The translations under genes and the position numbers were made by a program. This document shows positions 5,846-12,442 of a DNA stretch of 14,227 bases, one piece after another. The DNA comes from Candidatus Stahliibacteriota bacterium (lineage in GTDB: Bacteria > Hydrothermota > Tepidihabitantia > SM23-42): the NCBI GenBank assembly GCA_004376785.1, contig SOIY01000242.1, positions 1 through 14,227 on the forward strand. Direction: 5' to 3'. Each line of letters begins with the position of its first letter. The first letter of the stretch is position 1. The notes under the pieces are model-generated. The model was given only the letters and a program-made list of their open reading frames with translations. It made no database searches and had not been told where the DNA came from.

Positions 5846-6640
5846 CTATAGTGTATGTTCGGGAATTGAGAAGAAAAGAAGCTGTGATAAACGCTCAATT
5901 TTTCGCCTACGGATTATTGGTATAATATCATATTGATTCAATTGTGCTGCATGTTCAACATCCTTTGTGAGATTATGCTGTACCAGGTATTTACCACTAA
6001 AAGATTTAAGCATAAGATCTTTTAGTTTATCCTGCGATGCCCGAAATGCCAGTTCGCATACTTCTGCCGCTGAAGTTTTCTTTAACCTACTATAAGAAAT
6101 GATCGCACCAGCTCCGAGATAGTCTTCAACAGCAAATACTCTTTGAGCCTCTTTTAAATCATATACAATCCTCTCCCCTGTATCAATTGCGCGCTGCTCA
6201 CCGGCTGCGATAACAGTTATATTTTTCTTTTTTTCTATTACAACTTTATCTATCTGCTTACCCAAAACCTTTGCATTTAGTAAACAACCAATATAGGCAA
6301 TGTCATGTTCTCGAACCAGCTCAGCACAAGCAGCACCGTTTGGCGAAAACACAACTACTTTTTTATTCTCTTTATCAGCAGCATTCATAAAACTTGATGG
6401 AGAAAGCGAGTATTTCGCCTCACCTGATTTGCCAGATATTTCCGCACCAATTCCGTGTGCATAGTGGGCCCCTTTTTCCTTATCAGAAAATGGATAAATC
6501 GTAAAACCATTGGCGACCGCAGTCACTATTGCAGTACTGAAACGCAAAGTGTCCACAATAACCACAATATCATGATTCCCGAGTGCTAATTTTAATCCAT
6601 CGATTCCCCAGTCTAATTGAACACATGGATTTTTTTTCAT
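5846..6640 (-). CDS. comB: ComB-like 2-phosphosulfolactate phosphatase family protein
   Basis: A 264-residue member of the ComB family. In methanogens ComB hydrolyses 2-phosphosulfolactate to sulfolactate during coenzyme M synthesis; in most bacteria carrying it the true substrate is unknown. Visible signatures are VVIVDTLRFSTAIVTAVANG (26-45) with the conserved Asp30, SPNGAA (99-104), AAGE (145-148), EDYLGAGAII (172-181), and the C-terminal GKYLVQHNLTKDVEHAAQLN segment (216-235). No comA, comC, comD or comE is present, so a coenzyme M pathway is not supported by the window. Its ATG overlaps the GNAT stop as ATGA, and the racemase follows 16 nt later, so the three are very likely co-transcribed and perhaps functionally linked. 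Confidence 0.88.
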   Translation of the reverse strand: MKKNPCVQLDWGIDGLKLALGNHDIVVIVDTLRFSTAIVTAVANGFTIYPFSDKEKGAHYAHGIGAEISGKSGEAKYSLSPSSFMNAADKENKKVVVFSPNGAACAELVREHDIAYIGCLLNAKVLGKQIDKVVIEKKKNITVIAAGEQRAIDTGERIVYDLKEAQRVFAVEDYLGAGAIISYSRLKKTSAAEVCELAFRASQDKLKDLMLKSFSGKYLVQHNLTKDVEHAAQLNQYDIIPIIRRRKIERLSQLLFFSIPEHTL

Positions 6641-7095
6641 ACGTCTGCAAACCTTCTTTTGGTAAAGTATATTATATCATTATGTCGTTTATATCCCATT
6701 TTTTCAAAAGCCTCCATAGAACCTGTGTTCCAATCTTCGATCAGGCAGGCGATTATACCAATCCCCATATCAAAAAGGCGATTTTCTACCTCATTAACCA
6801 GCTTGGCAGCAATCCCCTTTTTACGATATTCAGGTGCTACTGCAAGCCTGTTTATCCAACCCTTTCTGCCATCATGAGTACTAAATATAGAACCGATCAA
6901 CTCTTCATTCTTTTCTGCCACCAGAAAAATTGCCGTAGGTTTTTTCAGTTCACGTTTAATATTTTTCCGCATATCCCGTCCTTTTGGCTTGTACGGCAGT
7001 TTTGCATCATCCCAGAGTTTTATGAGCCTGTTATAGTCAGTCATACGTAATTCTCTTATAAGTATATCTGATAAGTTTTTCTGATTTAATTTCAT
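6637..7095 (-). CDS. GNAT-family N-acetyltransferase
   Basis: A 152-residue GNAT acetyltransferase that moves acetyl from acetyl-CoA to an unknown amine. Motif A is clear: INRLAVAPEYRKKGIAAKLVNEVE (81-104), with the pyrophosphate-binding RKKGIA at 91-96. The C-terminal half has IEDWNTGSMEAFEKMGYKR (119-137), the usual acceptor-side signature for stacking on acetyl-CoA, as in YpeA/RimI-like enzymes. The ATG at 7095 has only a weak upstream purine stretch (AGAAAA); Met18 is a later option. It lies 32 nt after the cation transporter and overlaps comB by ATGA. No toxin partner with a ribbon-helix-helix antitoxin is visible, so it is not a TacT-type toxin pair. Confidence 0.88.
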   Translation of the reverse strand: MKLNQKNLSDILIRELRMTDYNRLIKLWDDAKLPYKPKGRDMRKNIKRELKKPTAIFLVAEKNEELIGSIFSTHDGRKGWINRLAVAPEYRKKGIAAKLVNEVENRLFDMGIGIIACLIEDWNTGSMEAFEKMGYKRHNDIIYFTKRRFADV

Positions 7096-7127
7096 TTTTC
7101 TATATTTTATAAATAGCTAACCATTCA

Positions 7128-8051
7128 TCAGTTTTCTTTAAATTCAGGTTCAATGTGCACTGTTACTTCTACGCCTCTTATGTTTTCCTTTACTGCTTTT
7201 TCTACTTGCGATGCCTTCTCATGTGCTTTGTCAAGACGTGTATCTTTGTTTAATCGTATGTGAAGTGTAATCTCTATCTTTCCACCATAGTCATGCATAT
7301 GGACATGATGTACATCACTGACACTATCACAACACAACGCAGTTTCTTTTATTTTCTCAAGCAGAGACAAAGAAGGTGCTTCACCCATAAGAAAACTTCC
7401 TGATTCTTTAATAATCGAAATTCCGGTGTATGCTATGAGAACAGAAATAACCATACCTAAAATTCCATCAATATAATAGAACCCGAATCGATAGAGTATA
7501 AAACCAATTATCACAAGAACTGTTGAAATAGAATCTGTTCTATGATGCCAGGCATCTGCTTTCAAGGTTGGCGAATTAATTTTCTTCCCGAGATCAAAAG
7601 AAACATGTGAAAGAAATTCTTTGATAAGAACTGTAATAAGAAGAACAATGACAATTAGCCAGTTAGACTCAATGGGAATCGGGTTTCTAAGTCTATTAAA
7701 ACCATTAATAAAAAACTCAATTCCTACAATTATCAGTATGCAGGCGATAACAATTGAAAAAATGCGCTCTGCCCTGCCGTGGCCAAAAGGATGTTTTTTA
7801 TCAGGTGGCTTCGCGGAAATTTTGAATCCGAGTATGACAATAAACGATGTTACCACATCAGAAAGCGAATGGAACGCATCGGCTGTGAGTGATATACTTT
7901 TTAAAAAAATCCCGAAAATAAGTTTTACAACAAAAAGGAGCACATTTACTACAATACTGATAATGCCGGCAAAATACCCATAATTTTTCTTTTTATCACC
8001 TTTATCCAGATGAAATAAAGAAATTAATATTTCAGTGATTTTGCTTCCCAT
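7128..8051 (-). CDS. Cation diffusion facilitator (divalent metal efflux)
   Basis: A 307-residue inner-membrane metal/proton antiporter of the CDF family. About six membrane helices span residues 25-215, followed by a cytoplasmic ferredoxin-like domain (225-305). The transport site residues follow the H-x3-D pattern on both helices: His61/Asp65 (ADAFHSLSD) and His169/Asp173 (ADAWHHRTD), matching Asp45/Asp49 and His153/Asp157 of YiiP. His in place of the first Asp is common in zinc-preferring members; the metal is not certain. KHPFGHGRAE (86-95) is the usual loop, and DVHHVHMHDYGG (246-257) is a His-rich metal-sensing stretch in the tail domain. A consensus promoter ends 11 nt before the ATG, leaving a leader of only a few nucleotides and no Shine-Dalgarno. 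First gene of the unit with GNAT, comB and the racemase. Confidence 0.95.
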   Translation of the reverse strand: MGSKITEILISLFHLDKGDKKKNYGYFAGIISIVVNVLLFVVKLIFGIFLKSISLTADAFHSLSDVVTSFIVILGFKISAKPPDKKHPFGHGRAERIFSIVIACILIIVGIEFFINGFNRLRNPIPIESNWLIVIVLLITVLIKEFLSHVSFDLGKKINSPTLKADAWHHRTDSISTVLVIIGFILYRFGFYYIDGILGMVISVLIAYTGISIIKESGSFLMGEAPSLSLLEKIKETALCCDSVSDVHHVHMHDYGGKIEITLHIRLNKDTRLDKAHEKASQVEKAVKENIRGVEVTVHIEPEFKEN

Positions 8052-8062
8052 TGTTGAATTAC

Positions 8063-8090
8063 ATTATAGAGTAATCACAATAATTGTCAA
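8063..8090 (-). promoter_or_regulatory. Promoter for the CDF-GNAT-comB-racemase unit
   Basis: TTGACA (8085-8090) and TATAAT (8063-8068) on the minus strand are both perfect, with a 16-bp spacer. The ATG of the transporter is 11 nt beyond the -10, so the leader should be about 3-6 nt. I see no convincing operator palindrome for a metal-responsive repressor. Confidence 0.8.
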
Positions 8091-8147
8091 TGTATCAAAA
8101 AAGCTACTTCTTGATCCCTTCTATTTATTTCTGTAACATTAATGAAC

Positions 8148-8189
8148 TGTTTAATCTAATGTAAGATTTTGATTTCTTTAGACTAAACA
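8148..8189. repeat. Inverted repeat after threonine synthase
   Basis: TGTTTAATCTAA (8148-8159) and TTAGACTAAACA (8178-8189) can pair over 12 positions with one G-U or mismatch, around an 18-nt loop. On the minus strand the stem lies 7 nt past the thrC stop, which fits a transcript 3' end, but no T-run follows on that strand. It may be a processed or rho-dependent end. Confidence 0.4.
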
Positions 8190-8196
8190 TTTATTC

Positions 8197-9378
8197 TTAA
8201 AACCTCAAATCCTTTGCCCATAAATGGATGTATTTAAGTCCGGTTGCAGTGTTAAAAAGCACCACTGTCTCGTTATCTTCAATCCAACCCTGTTTACGCA
8301 GGTTTTTAAACGCAGCTAGTGTTGCTGCTCCTTCAGGACAGCAGAATATTCCCTGTGTATCACTGACTTGCTTTATCGCTTTCATTATCTCTTTATCAGA
8401 TACAGCGACTGCAGTGCCGCGGCTCTCACGCAAGGTATGCAAAACAAGAAAATCACCTATTGTACCAGGTACACAGAGACCATGGGCAATGGTCTGCGCT
8501 TCAGGCCAGGGATCAGCAAATTCTTTACCTTGATTAAAAGCCTTTACTATCGGAGCACAACGCCCTGATTGAACCGCTACCATACGCGGTAATTTCGATT
8601 TGATCCAACCCAGATTCTGCAACTCCTCAAATGCCTTCCACATTCCAACCAAACCTGTACCTTCACCAGTAGGATAAATAATGACATCGGGTAATTTCCA
8701 ACCCATCTGCTCAGCCAATTCATAACCCATTGTCTTTTTTCCTTCGACACGGTACGGCTCTTTAAATGTAGACATATCAAAACGTCTAAATTGACGAGCA
8801 TCCTGTGCTGCCTTCTGTTCACAATTATTAATAGACCCATTCACAAGCTGAACCTCAGCTCCCATAGCAATACACTCAACAACAAAGGTCTTGGGTACAT
8901 CGCGCGGCATATAAACAAATGCCTTTAAACCGCCAAAAGCAGCATACGCACTCATTGCACCAGCTGCATTACCTCTTGAAGGAATCGAAACTTCTTTTAC
9001 TCCAAGTTCACGAGCACGTGATACTGCAACTGCAAGACCGCGAGCCTTAATAGAACCAGTAGGGTTTTGCCCCTCGTCTTTGATAAATAGATTGGCAAAG
9101 CGAAGCGCCTTACCCAACCCTGTTGCGTGAATCAACGGTGTAAAACCCTCGCCCAAGCAGAGTATATTATTTGGGTTTTGAACCGGAAGCAATTCATGAT
9201 AACGCCAGAGATTTGGTTTACGTCCTGTGATATCTCCCTGTTTCACAGATCTACGTATTTTCTTCAGGTCATACAACACAATCAATGGTTTTCCGCAAAT
9301 GGTGCAAAGATTCCAAAGGCGGTCAGGTTCCAACTTGTTACCGCAGTTAGAACACTCTAAATAATGAACAAAAGACAT
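8197..9378 (-). CDS. thrC: Threonine synthase-like PLP enzyme with zinc ribbon
   Basis: A fold-type II PLP enzyme, predicted to convert O-phosphohomoserine to threonine. With the ATG at 9378 it has 393 residues. An N-terminal zinc ribbon (Cys9, Cys12, Cys25, Cys28) precedes the catalytic domain, as in the archaeal/plant-type class. Motifs: GEGFTPLI near 76-83, NPTGSIKARG with the Schiff-base Lys111, SRGNAAGA (134-141) binding PLP, and phosphate loop TGEGTGLVG (237-245). Canonical threonine synthases usually have SFKDRG; SIKARG here also occurs in related enzymes, so a paralogue such as cysteate synthase is not excluded, though less likely. A TTG at 9390 would add four residues; neither start has a good Shine-Dalgarno. 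Monocistronic, with no other threonine gene in the window. Confidence 0.88.
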   Translation of the reverse strand: MSFVHYLECSNCGNKLEPDRLWNLCTICGKPLIVLYDLKKIRRSVKQGDITGRKPNLWRYHELLPVQNPNNILCLGEGFTPLIHATGLGKALRFANLFIKDEGQNPTGSIKARGLAVAVSRARELGVKEVSIPSRGNAAGAMSAYAAFGGLKAFVYMPRDVPKTFVVECIAMGAEVQLVNGSINNCEQKAAQDARQFRRFDMSTFKEPYRVEGKKTMGYELAEQMGWKLPDVIIYPTGEGTGLVGMWKAFEELQNLGWIKSKLPRMVAVQSGRCAPIVKAFNQGKEFADPWPEAQTIAHGLCVPGTIGDFLVLHTLRESRGTAVAVSDKEIMKAIKQVSDTQGIFCCPEGAATLAAFKNLRKQGWIEDNETVVLFNTATGLKYIHLWAKDLRF

Positions 9379-9385
9379 GTTAAAT

Positions 9386-9410
9386 TGCAAATCTCAAATT
9401 TGAAATTGCA
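9386..9410. repeat. Imperfect palindrome before thrC
   Basis: A 25-nt AT-rich palindrome centred on CAAATTTG, arms TTGCAAATCT and AAATTGCA, with one bulge and one mismatch. It lies 8-32 nt upstream of the chosen thrC ATG, where an operator or 5' hairpin would lie, but such AT-rich palindromes also arise by chance. No consensus promoter is visible upstream of thrC. Confidence 0.3.
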
Positions 9411-9449
9411 TAATTATCTGTATAGTAAACTGCAGAACTCATATTTTAG

Positions 9450-9481
9450 TCATTAAGTCATTGAGTAATCGAGTCATTAAG
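9450..9481. repeat. Octamer tandem repeat, four units
   Basis: Four consecutive 8-nt units: TCATTAAG, TCATTGAG, TAATCGAG, TCATTAAG. They lie in the 164-nt gap between the TPR gene and thrC, which holds no gene that I can see. The period breaks the triplet frame, so this is non-coding. Confidence 0.8.
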
Positions 9482-9503
9482 TTATCTGTTATCTCTTTAT
9501 TCA

Positions 9504-9538
9504 TTAGTGCCTACTGCTTACTGCCTACTCCCTACTGT
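9504..9538. repeat. Heptamer tandem repeat, five units
   Basis: Five consecutive 7-nt units: TTAGTGC, CTACTGC, TTACTGC, CTACTCC, CTACTGT, ending 4 nt from the stop codon of the TPR gene. On the minus strand it reads as a GAGTAGGCAGTAAG-type purine-rich run. It follows the TPR gene directly and is separated from the octamer array by 22 nt. Confidence 0.8.
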
Positions 9539-9542
9539 TTAG

Positions 9543-10277
9543 TTACTTTCCTTTAATCTCCTCTAATAACTCAAGTGCCTCGGGTTTGTCATTAAGGATC
9601 AAGTCTGCTTCGTAAGTAGGATTTTCTATCTCTGAGACTTTATTCAAGAACCAACGTGCATTTTCATAATCTTTCTTCTTTATATATGAACTTGCCATAT
9701 CAACATAGAGTAGTGAATAATTAGAATCGATCTCAATCGCCTTGCTCAATAACTCAATTGTCTTATTCACATTGCCACCCAATAAGCCAGGTAATTCGTA
9801 ATATAACATCGCCTTGACATCAAGTGCTCCAGTATGTTTCGGGTCAATCTTCAAGATTTTATTAACCTCGTCTTTGATTTCGGGAACCAGAAATAAAGAA
9901 TTTAGTACACCCTTTGTTTGTCCAATTCTTCCCACGTTGACAACATACCAGAAATGTGCCGAGGCAGAATTATCATCTATCTTTTTGGCTTTCTTCCCGT
10001 ATTCCTTACCTTTATTATACATTTCGAGTTTCTCGTCTTTTGTCTCTACTCCATCTCCAAGTTTATAATAAACCCTGGAAAGTTCGTAATTTGCTCTCAG
10101 ATTATCTGGCTCGCTTTCTACCACACCCTGGAGAATATCCCTGCTTTCTGTAAGATTCTCCGCATTCAAGTGCCGCGTATCAAATAATTCCATCGCTTTA
10201 TCGATTAACGAATCACTGTTCTGGGCATTAAGGATTGAAAATATTATGACCAGACATATAGAAACATATTTAAACAT
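9543..10277 (-). CDS. Secreted tetratricopeptide-repeat protein
   Basis: A 244-residue exported protein of unknown function. Residues 1-18 form a signal peptide (MFKYVSICLVIIFSILNA, then Gln); there is no lipobox Cys. The mature part is alpha-helical with TPR-like pairs, for example DNLRANYELSRVYYKLGD (58-75), ASAHFWYVVNVGRIGQTKG (104-122), HTGALDVKAMLYYELPGLLGG (147-167), NKTIELLSKAIEID (170-183) and SLLYVDMASSYIKKKDYENA (187-206). The ELPGLLGGN segment and overall layout recall the TatT (TRAP-transporter-associated) TPR family, but no TRAP genes are nearby, so I keep the general name. AAGGAGG lies 4 nt before the ATG. It is 112 nt after the deacetylase with no visible promoter between, so it may be the last gene of that transcript. 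A periplasmic scaffold role is an inference. Confidence 0.85.
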   Translation of the reverse strand: MFKYVSICLVIIFSILNAQNSDSLIDKAMELFDTRHLNAENLTESRDILQGVVESEPDNLRANYELSRVYYKLGDGVETKDEKLEMYNKGKEYGKKAKKIDDNSASAHFWYVVNVGRIGQTKGVLNSLFLVPEIKDEVNKILKIDPKHTGALDVKAMLYYELPGLLGGNVNKTIELLSKAIEIDSNYSLLYVDMASSYIKKKDYENARWFLNKVSEIENPTYEADLILNDKPEALELLEEIKGK

Positions 10278-10330
10278 AAGACCTCCTTACCAAATGGTTA
10301 TTGGGGTAGGGTTAAGATACTGGATTTCCC

Positions 10331-10402
10331 GCTTCCAAACCCAAACCTGTTTTCTATCTTTATCAAGCTTCCAAACCCAAACCCATCCTCTATCTTTTAG
10401 CA
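10331..10402. repeat. Two tandem 36-bp repeats at the 3' end of the deacetylase gene
   Basis: Unit 1 (10331-10366) and unit 2 (10367-10402) share a perfect first 17 bp (GCTTCCAAACCCAAACC) and an 8-bp CTATCTTT block at the same offset. The shared part contains a CCAAAC/CCAAACC sub-repeat. Unit 2 overlaps the last codons and stop of the deacetylase, so the repeat may have arisen by duplication of the gene's 3' edge or by replication slippage. Confidence 0.8.
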
Positions 10403-11181
10403 ACCATAGTCGCTATGGTGAAGTAATTAATAACCTTCTGTTTTATTCTTTCATAGCGATAAAACAAACCAGGCTCTTCAGAAATCTTTACGTCAAAACT
10501 CTTAGTATTATCAGTTATGTATATCGCCTCTTTTTTCAATAAAAGGTTGCTACTACCATCACCACCAAAACCAAACTTATAGCCAGCATTGACAGTCACT
10601 TTAATTACTGTTGAATTGACTCTATTAAATGGATATGATATAGTACTACACTCACCGATCTTTTGTTCTAGTATTCTTTTTGATTCAAAGAGTTCGTGCT
10701 CAATCTCTTTTTTATTAAGTTTTGTTAGATTACGATGAGTCATTGTATGAGAGCCAAACTCAATACCCCATTTTTTCATTTCAATAATCTCATCCCATGA
10801 TAAATGCTGAACACGTCTGCCAGTGAGTGTAATATCCCATAAATTTTTCCTACCAATATAATCCACAATAAGAAAAACGACTGCTTTAACACCGAAATTC
10901 TTAAGAATTGGGAATGCATAATCATAAATACTCTTCTCCCCATCATCAAATGTAATGACAATACCACTTTCTTTCTGACCAGGAACAATAGTTTCTATAC
11001 CATTCTTGCATAAGTATTCTAAAAATCCTTCAAATTGACCAGGTTTATTCCAGGTGCCACAAAACTGGAATTTAGGTGTTATCCTGTGAAACTGCAGTGC
11101 CTTTATCCCGTTAGAAAAACTCTCAATTTTGTCGAGACCAGGTTCCAATGTCTTTTTTGAATTTCTAACGGGATTTAACAC
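10390..11181 (-). CDS. Polysaccharide deacetylase (NodB domain), start altered by a repeat
   Basis: A carbohydrate esterase 4 type enzyme that would remove N- or O-acetyl groups from a glycan. With GTG at 11181 it has 263 residues. Motif 1 is ITFDDGE (76-82, catalytic and metal Asp), motif 2 GSHTMTH (143-149, metal His) and motif 3 SYPFNRVN (182-189), where Asn replaces the Gly of the usual PFG. No signal peptide is seen. The conserved domain starts at IKALQFHRI, directly after a palindromic repeat (11105-11174), and no ATG is available before it. Possible starts are TTG 11205, GTG 11181 and TTG 11148, none with a good Shine-Dalgarno; GTG 11181 overlaps the MFS stop by 17 nt and could be coupled to it. 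Residues 3-26 are then repeat-derived. It follows a glycosyltransferase and an exporter, so the substrate may be the glycan they make. Confidence 0.82.
   Translation of the reverse strand: MLNPVRNSKKTLEPGLDKIESFSNGIKALQFHRITPKFQFCGTWNKPGQFEGFLEYLCKNGIETIVPGQKESGIVITFDDGEKSIYDYAFPILKNFGVKAVVFLIVDYIGRKNLWDITLTGRRVQHLSWDEIIEMKKWGIEFGSHTMTHRNLTKLNKKEIEHELFESKRILEQKIGECSTISYPFNRVNSTVIKVTVNAGYKFGFGGDGSSNLLLKKEAIYITDNTKSFDVKISEEPGLFYRYERIKQKVINYFTIATMVAKR
11105..11174. repeat. 70-bp palindromic element with 13-bp perfect inverted ends
   Basis: ATCCCGTTAGAAA (11105-11117) and TTTCTAACGGGAT (11162-11174) are perfect 13-bp inverted repeats around 44 bp. The right arm supplies the last codons and the TAG stop of the MFS gene (KSR-stop), and the whole element reads through in the deacetylase frame as NPVRNS to SNGI. 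No clear target-site duplication is seen. It looks like a small non-autonomous palindromic repeat (REP- or MITE-like) at the gene junction. Confidence 0.75.
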
Positions 11182-12439
11182 GAGCCAGAATAAACCAACC
11201 AACAACTGCTAAAATAGCAAGTACAATTCCAGAAATAATAAAGATAAAATCCCTTTTCATAAATGTGGCGAGGAAACCGATAATAAGTGCGCCAACAACA
11301 AAAGAACCATTTAATATCCAATCCCTGATTGAAAACATCCTTCCTCTTATAAATTCATCAGCGTGGTGATGAATTAAAGTATCCTGGCCAATAAATACAG
11401 GAGACATTGCTATCCCGCCAATAAAGATAACAATAATAAAAAGCAAAATATTATTTAGAAAAGGAAATACAACCAGGGCACCACCCAATACAATAAAACA
11501 CACAAGAATTAGATTCTTTAAATCAAAGCGGTGACCAAAAACACCAACAAAATAAGCTCCAACCAAAAGCCCCAATGCTCCAGCTGCAGCCAGACCACCA
11601 ACACCCTTGGTTCCCCATCCCATACCCTGTTGAACTGTTGGGATTACAAGCACATAAATAATACAACCGGCAATTATCATTAATAAAATTGATGACATTG
11701 CAAAACCAAGGTTCTTCTCTTTTAATATCTCATGCACAGCATGTTTCAACTCTTTCCATACCTGTACTAAACCATCACATATGAGGAGCAAAAATCCCTT
11801 AGCTTCGAGATGTCGTTTTTGTTTTGGTGGTTCTACTAGTTTAACCTTCATTATATAAAGCATTAGTGCGGATGTGCCAAATGTAATAGCGTCTAATATA
11901 AAGGCAACAGTCCAACCCGCCATGCCTACGAGTTTAGGCCACAAAGACCAATCAACTATTAATCCACCTAATCCCACACCAAGAAATGTAGCTCCTCTTC
12001 CAACAAAATTAACAACAGAGTTTGCCTTTAATATCCCCTTTTTTGTAACCAAATTTGGTATTATTGCGCTCCGTGCCGAATTAAAGAATAATGTAAAAAG
12101 AAACATAAAAAAGACAACCCCAAAAACCGGATAGATACTTTCTGTTAAAATAAAAAGCACCGGGATCAAAAGTGCACAGACCATTCTTAGCGCATCACAA
12201 ACCACCATAACCTTTTTCTTATGCCATCTGTCTACCAAAACACCAGCGATTGGTCCGAATATTAATACCGGCAAAGTCATGAATATTGCAAGCTGGGAAA
12301 GTAAAAATGGGGTTCGGCTCTCTGGAAACAGACCAATAACGCCGATCAATGCAATGTAGTCTAATTTGTCGCCAAATTGACTTACTGTTTGGGAAAATAC
12401 AAAAATTGAAAAATCTTTATTTTTCAGAGTAGACCACAT
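11165..12439 (-). CDS. Major facilitator superfamily exporter
   Basis: A 424-residue inner-membrane transporter with about 12 hydrophobic segments in two halves, split by a charged cytoplasmic loop (about 197-235, KVKLVEPPKQKRHLEAKG and HEILKEKN). Motif A between helices 2 and 3 is GPIAGVLVDRWHKKKV (62-77), and NSARSAIIPNLV (120-131) is typical of the EntS/MFS_3 and LplT-like subgroup, which exports siderophores or drugs or moves lysolipids. The substrate cannot be read from sequence. AGAGG lies about 7 nt before the ATG, inside the end of the glycosyltransferase gene (3-nt gap). The C-terminal VKSR and stop come from the palindromic repeat, so the original tail may have been a little different. 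Its position between a glycosyltransferase and a deacetylase suggests a lipid or glycolipid role. Confidence 0.93.
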   Translation of the reverse strand: MWSTLKNKDFSIFVFSQTVSQFGDKLDYIALIGVIGLFPESRTPFLLSQLAIFMTLPVLIFGPIAGVLVDRWHKKKVMVVCDALRMVCALLIPVLFILTESIYPVFGVVFFMFLFTLFFNSARSAIIPNLVTKKGILKANSVVNFVGRGATFLGVGLGGLIVDWSLWPKLVGMAGWTVAFILDAITFGTSALMLYIMKVKLVEPPKQKRHLEAKGFLLLICDGLVQVWKELKHAVHEILKEKNLGFAMSSILLMIIAGCIIYVLVIPTVQQGMGWGTKGVGGLAAAGALGLLVGAYFVGVFGHRFDLKNLILVCFIVLGGALVVFPFLNNILLFIIVIFIGGIAMSPVFIGQDTLIHHHADEFIRGRMFSIRDWILNGSFVVGALIIGFLATFMKRDFIFIISGIVLAILAVVGWFILARVKSR

Positions 12440-12442
12440 TTG

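Noticed and set aside
5830..5898. Longer racemase starting inside comB
   Set aside because: The frame is open, but the extra residues do not fit the family; AAGGAGG sits 5 nt before the TTG at 5829, and that start gives the normal 231-residue length.
6637..7095. GNAT protein as the toxin of a TacT-type toxin-antitoxin pair
   Set aside because: No small DNA-binding antitoxin gene is next to it; its neighbours are a transporter and an enzyme in an operon.
7621..7983. Plus-strand 120-codon open frame inside the cation transporter
   Set aside because: It is the antisense shadow of a well-conserved membrane protein gene and has no family features.
8090..8118. Short hairpin with a T-run on the minus strand between thrC and the CDF promoter, as a thrC terminator
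   Set aside because: The stem is too short and interrupted, and most of the T-run pairs within it; termination cannot be claimed.
8197..9378. Threonine synthase as a cysteate synthase working with ComB in coenzyme M synthesis
   Set aside because: Cysteate synthase is a known paralogue of threonine synthase and SIKARG differs from the usual SFKDRG, but no other coenzyme M genes are present, thrC is transcribed separately, and the phosphate-binding loop looks standard.
9450..9538. CRISPR-like array
   Set aside because: Units are only 7-8 nt with no spacers and no cas genes nearby; these are plain short tandem repeats.
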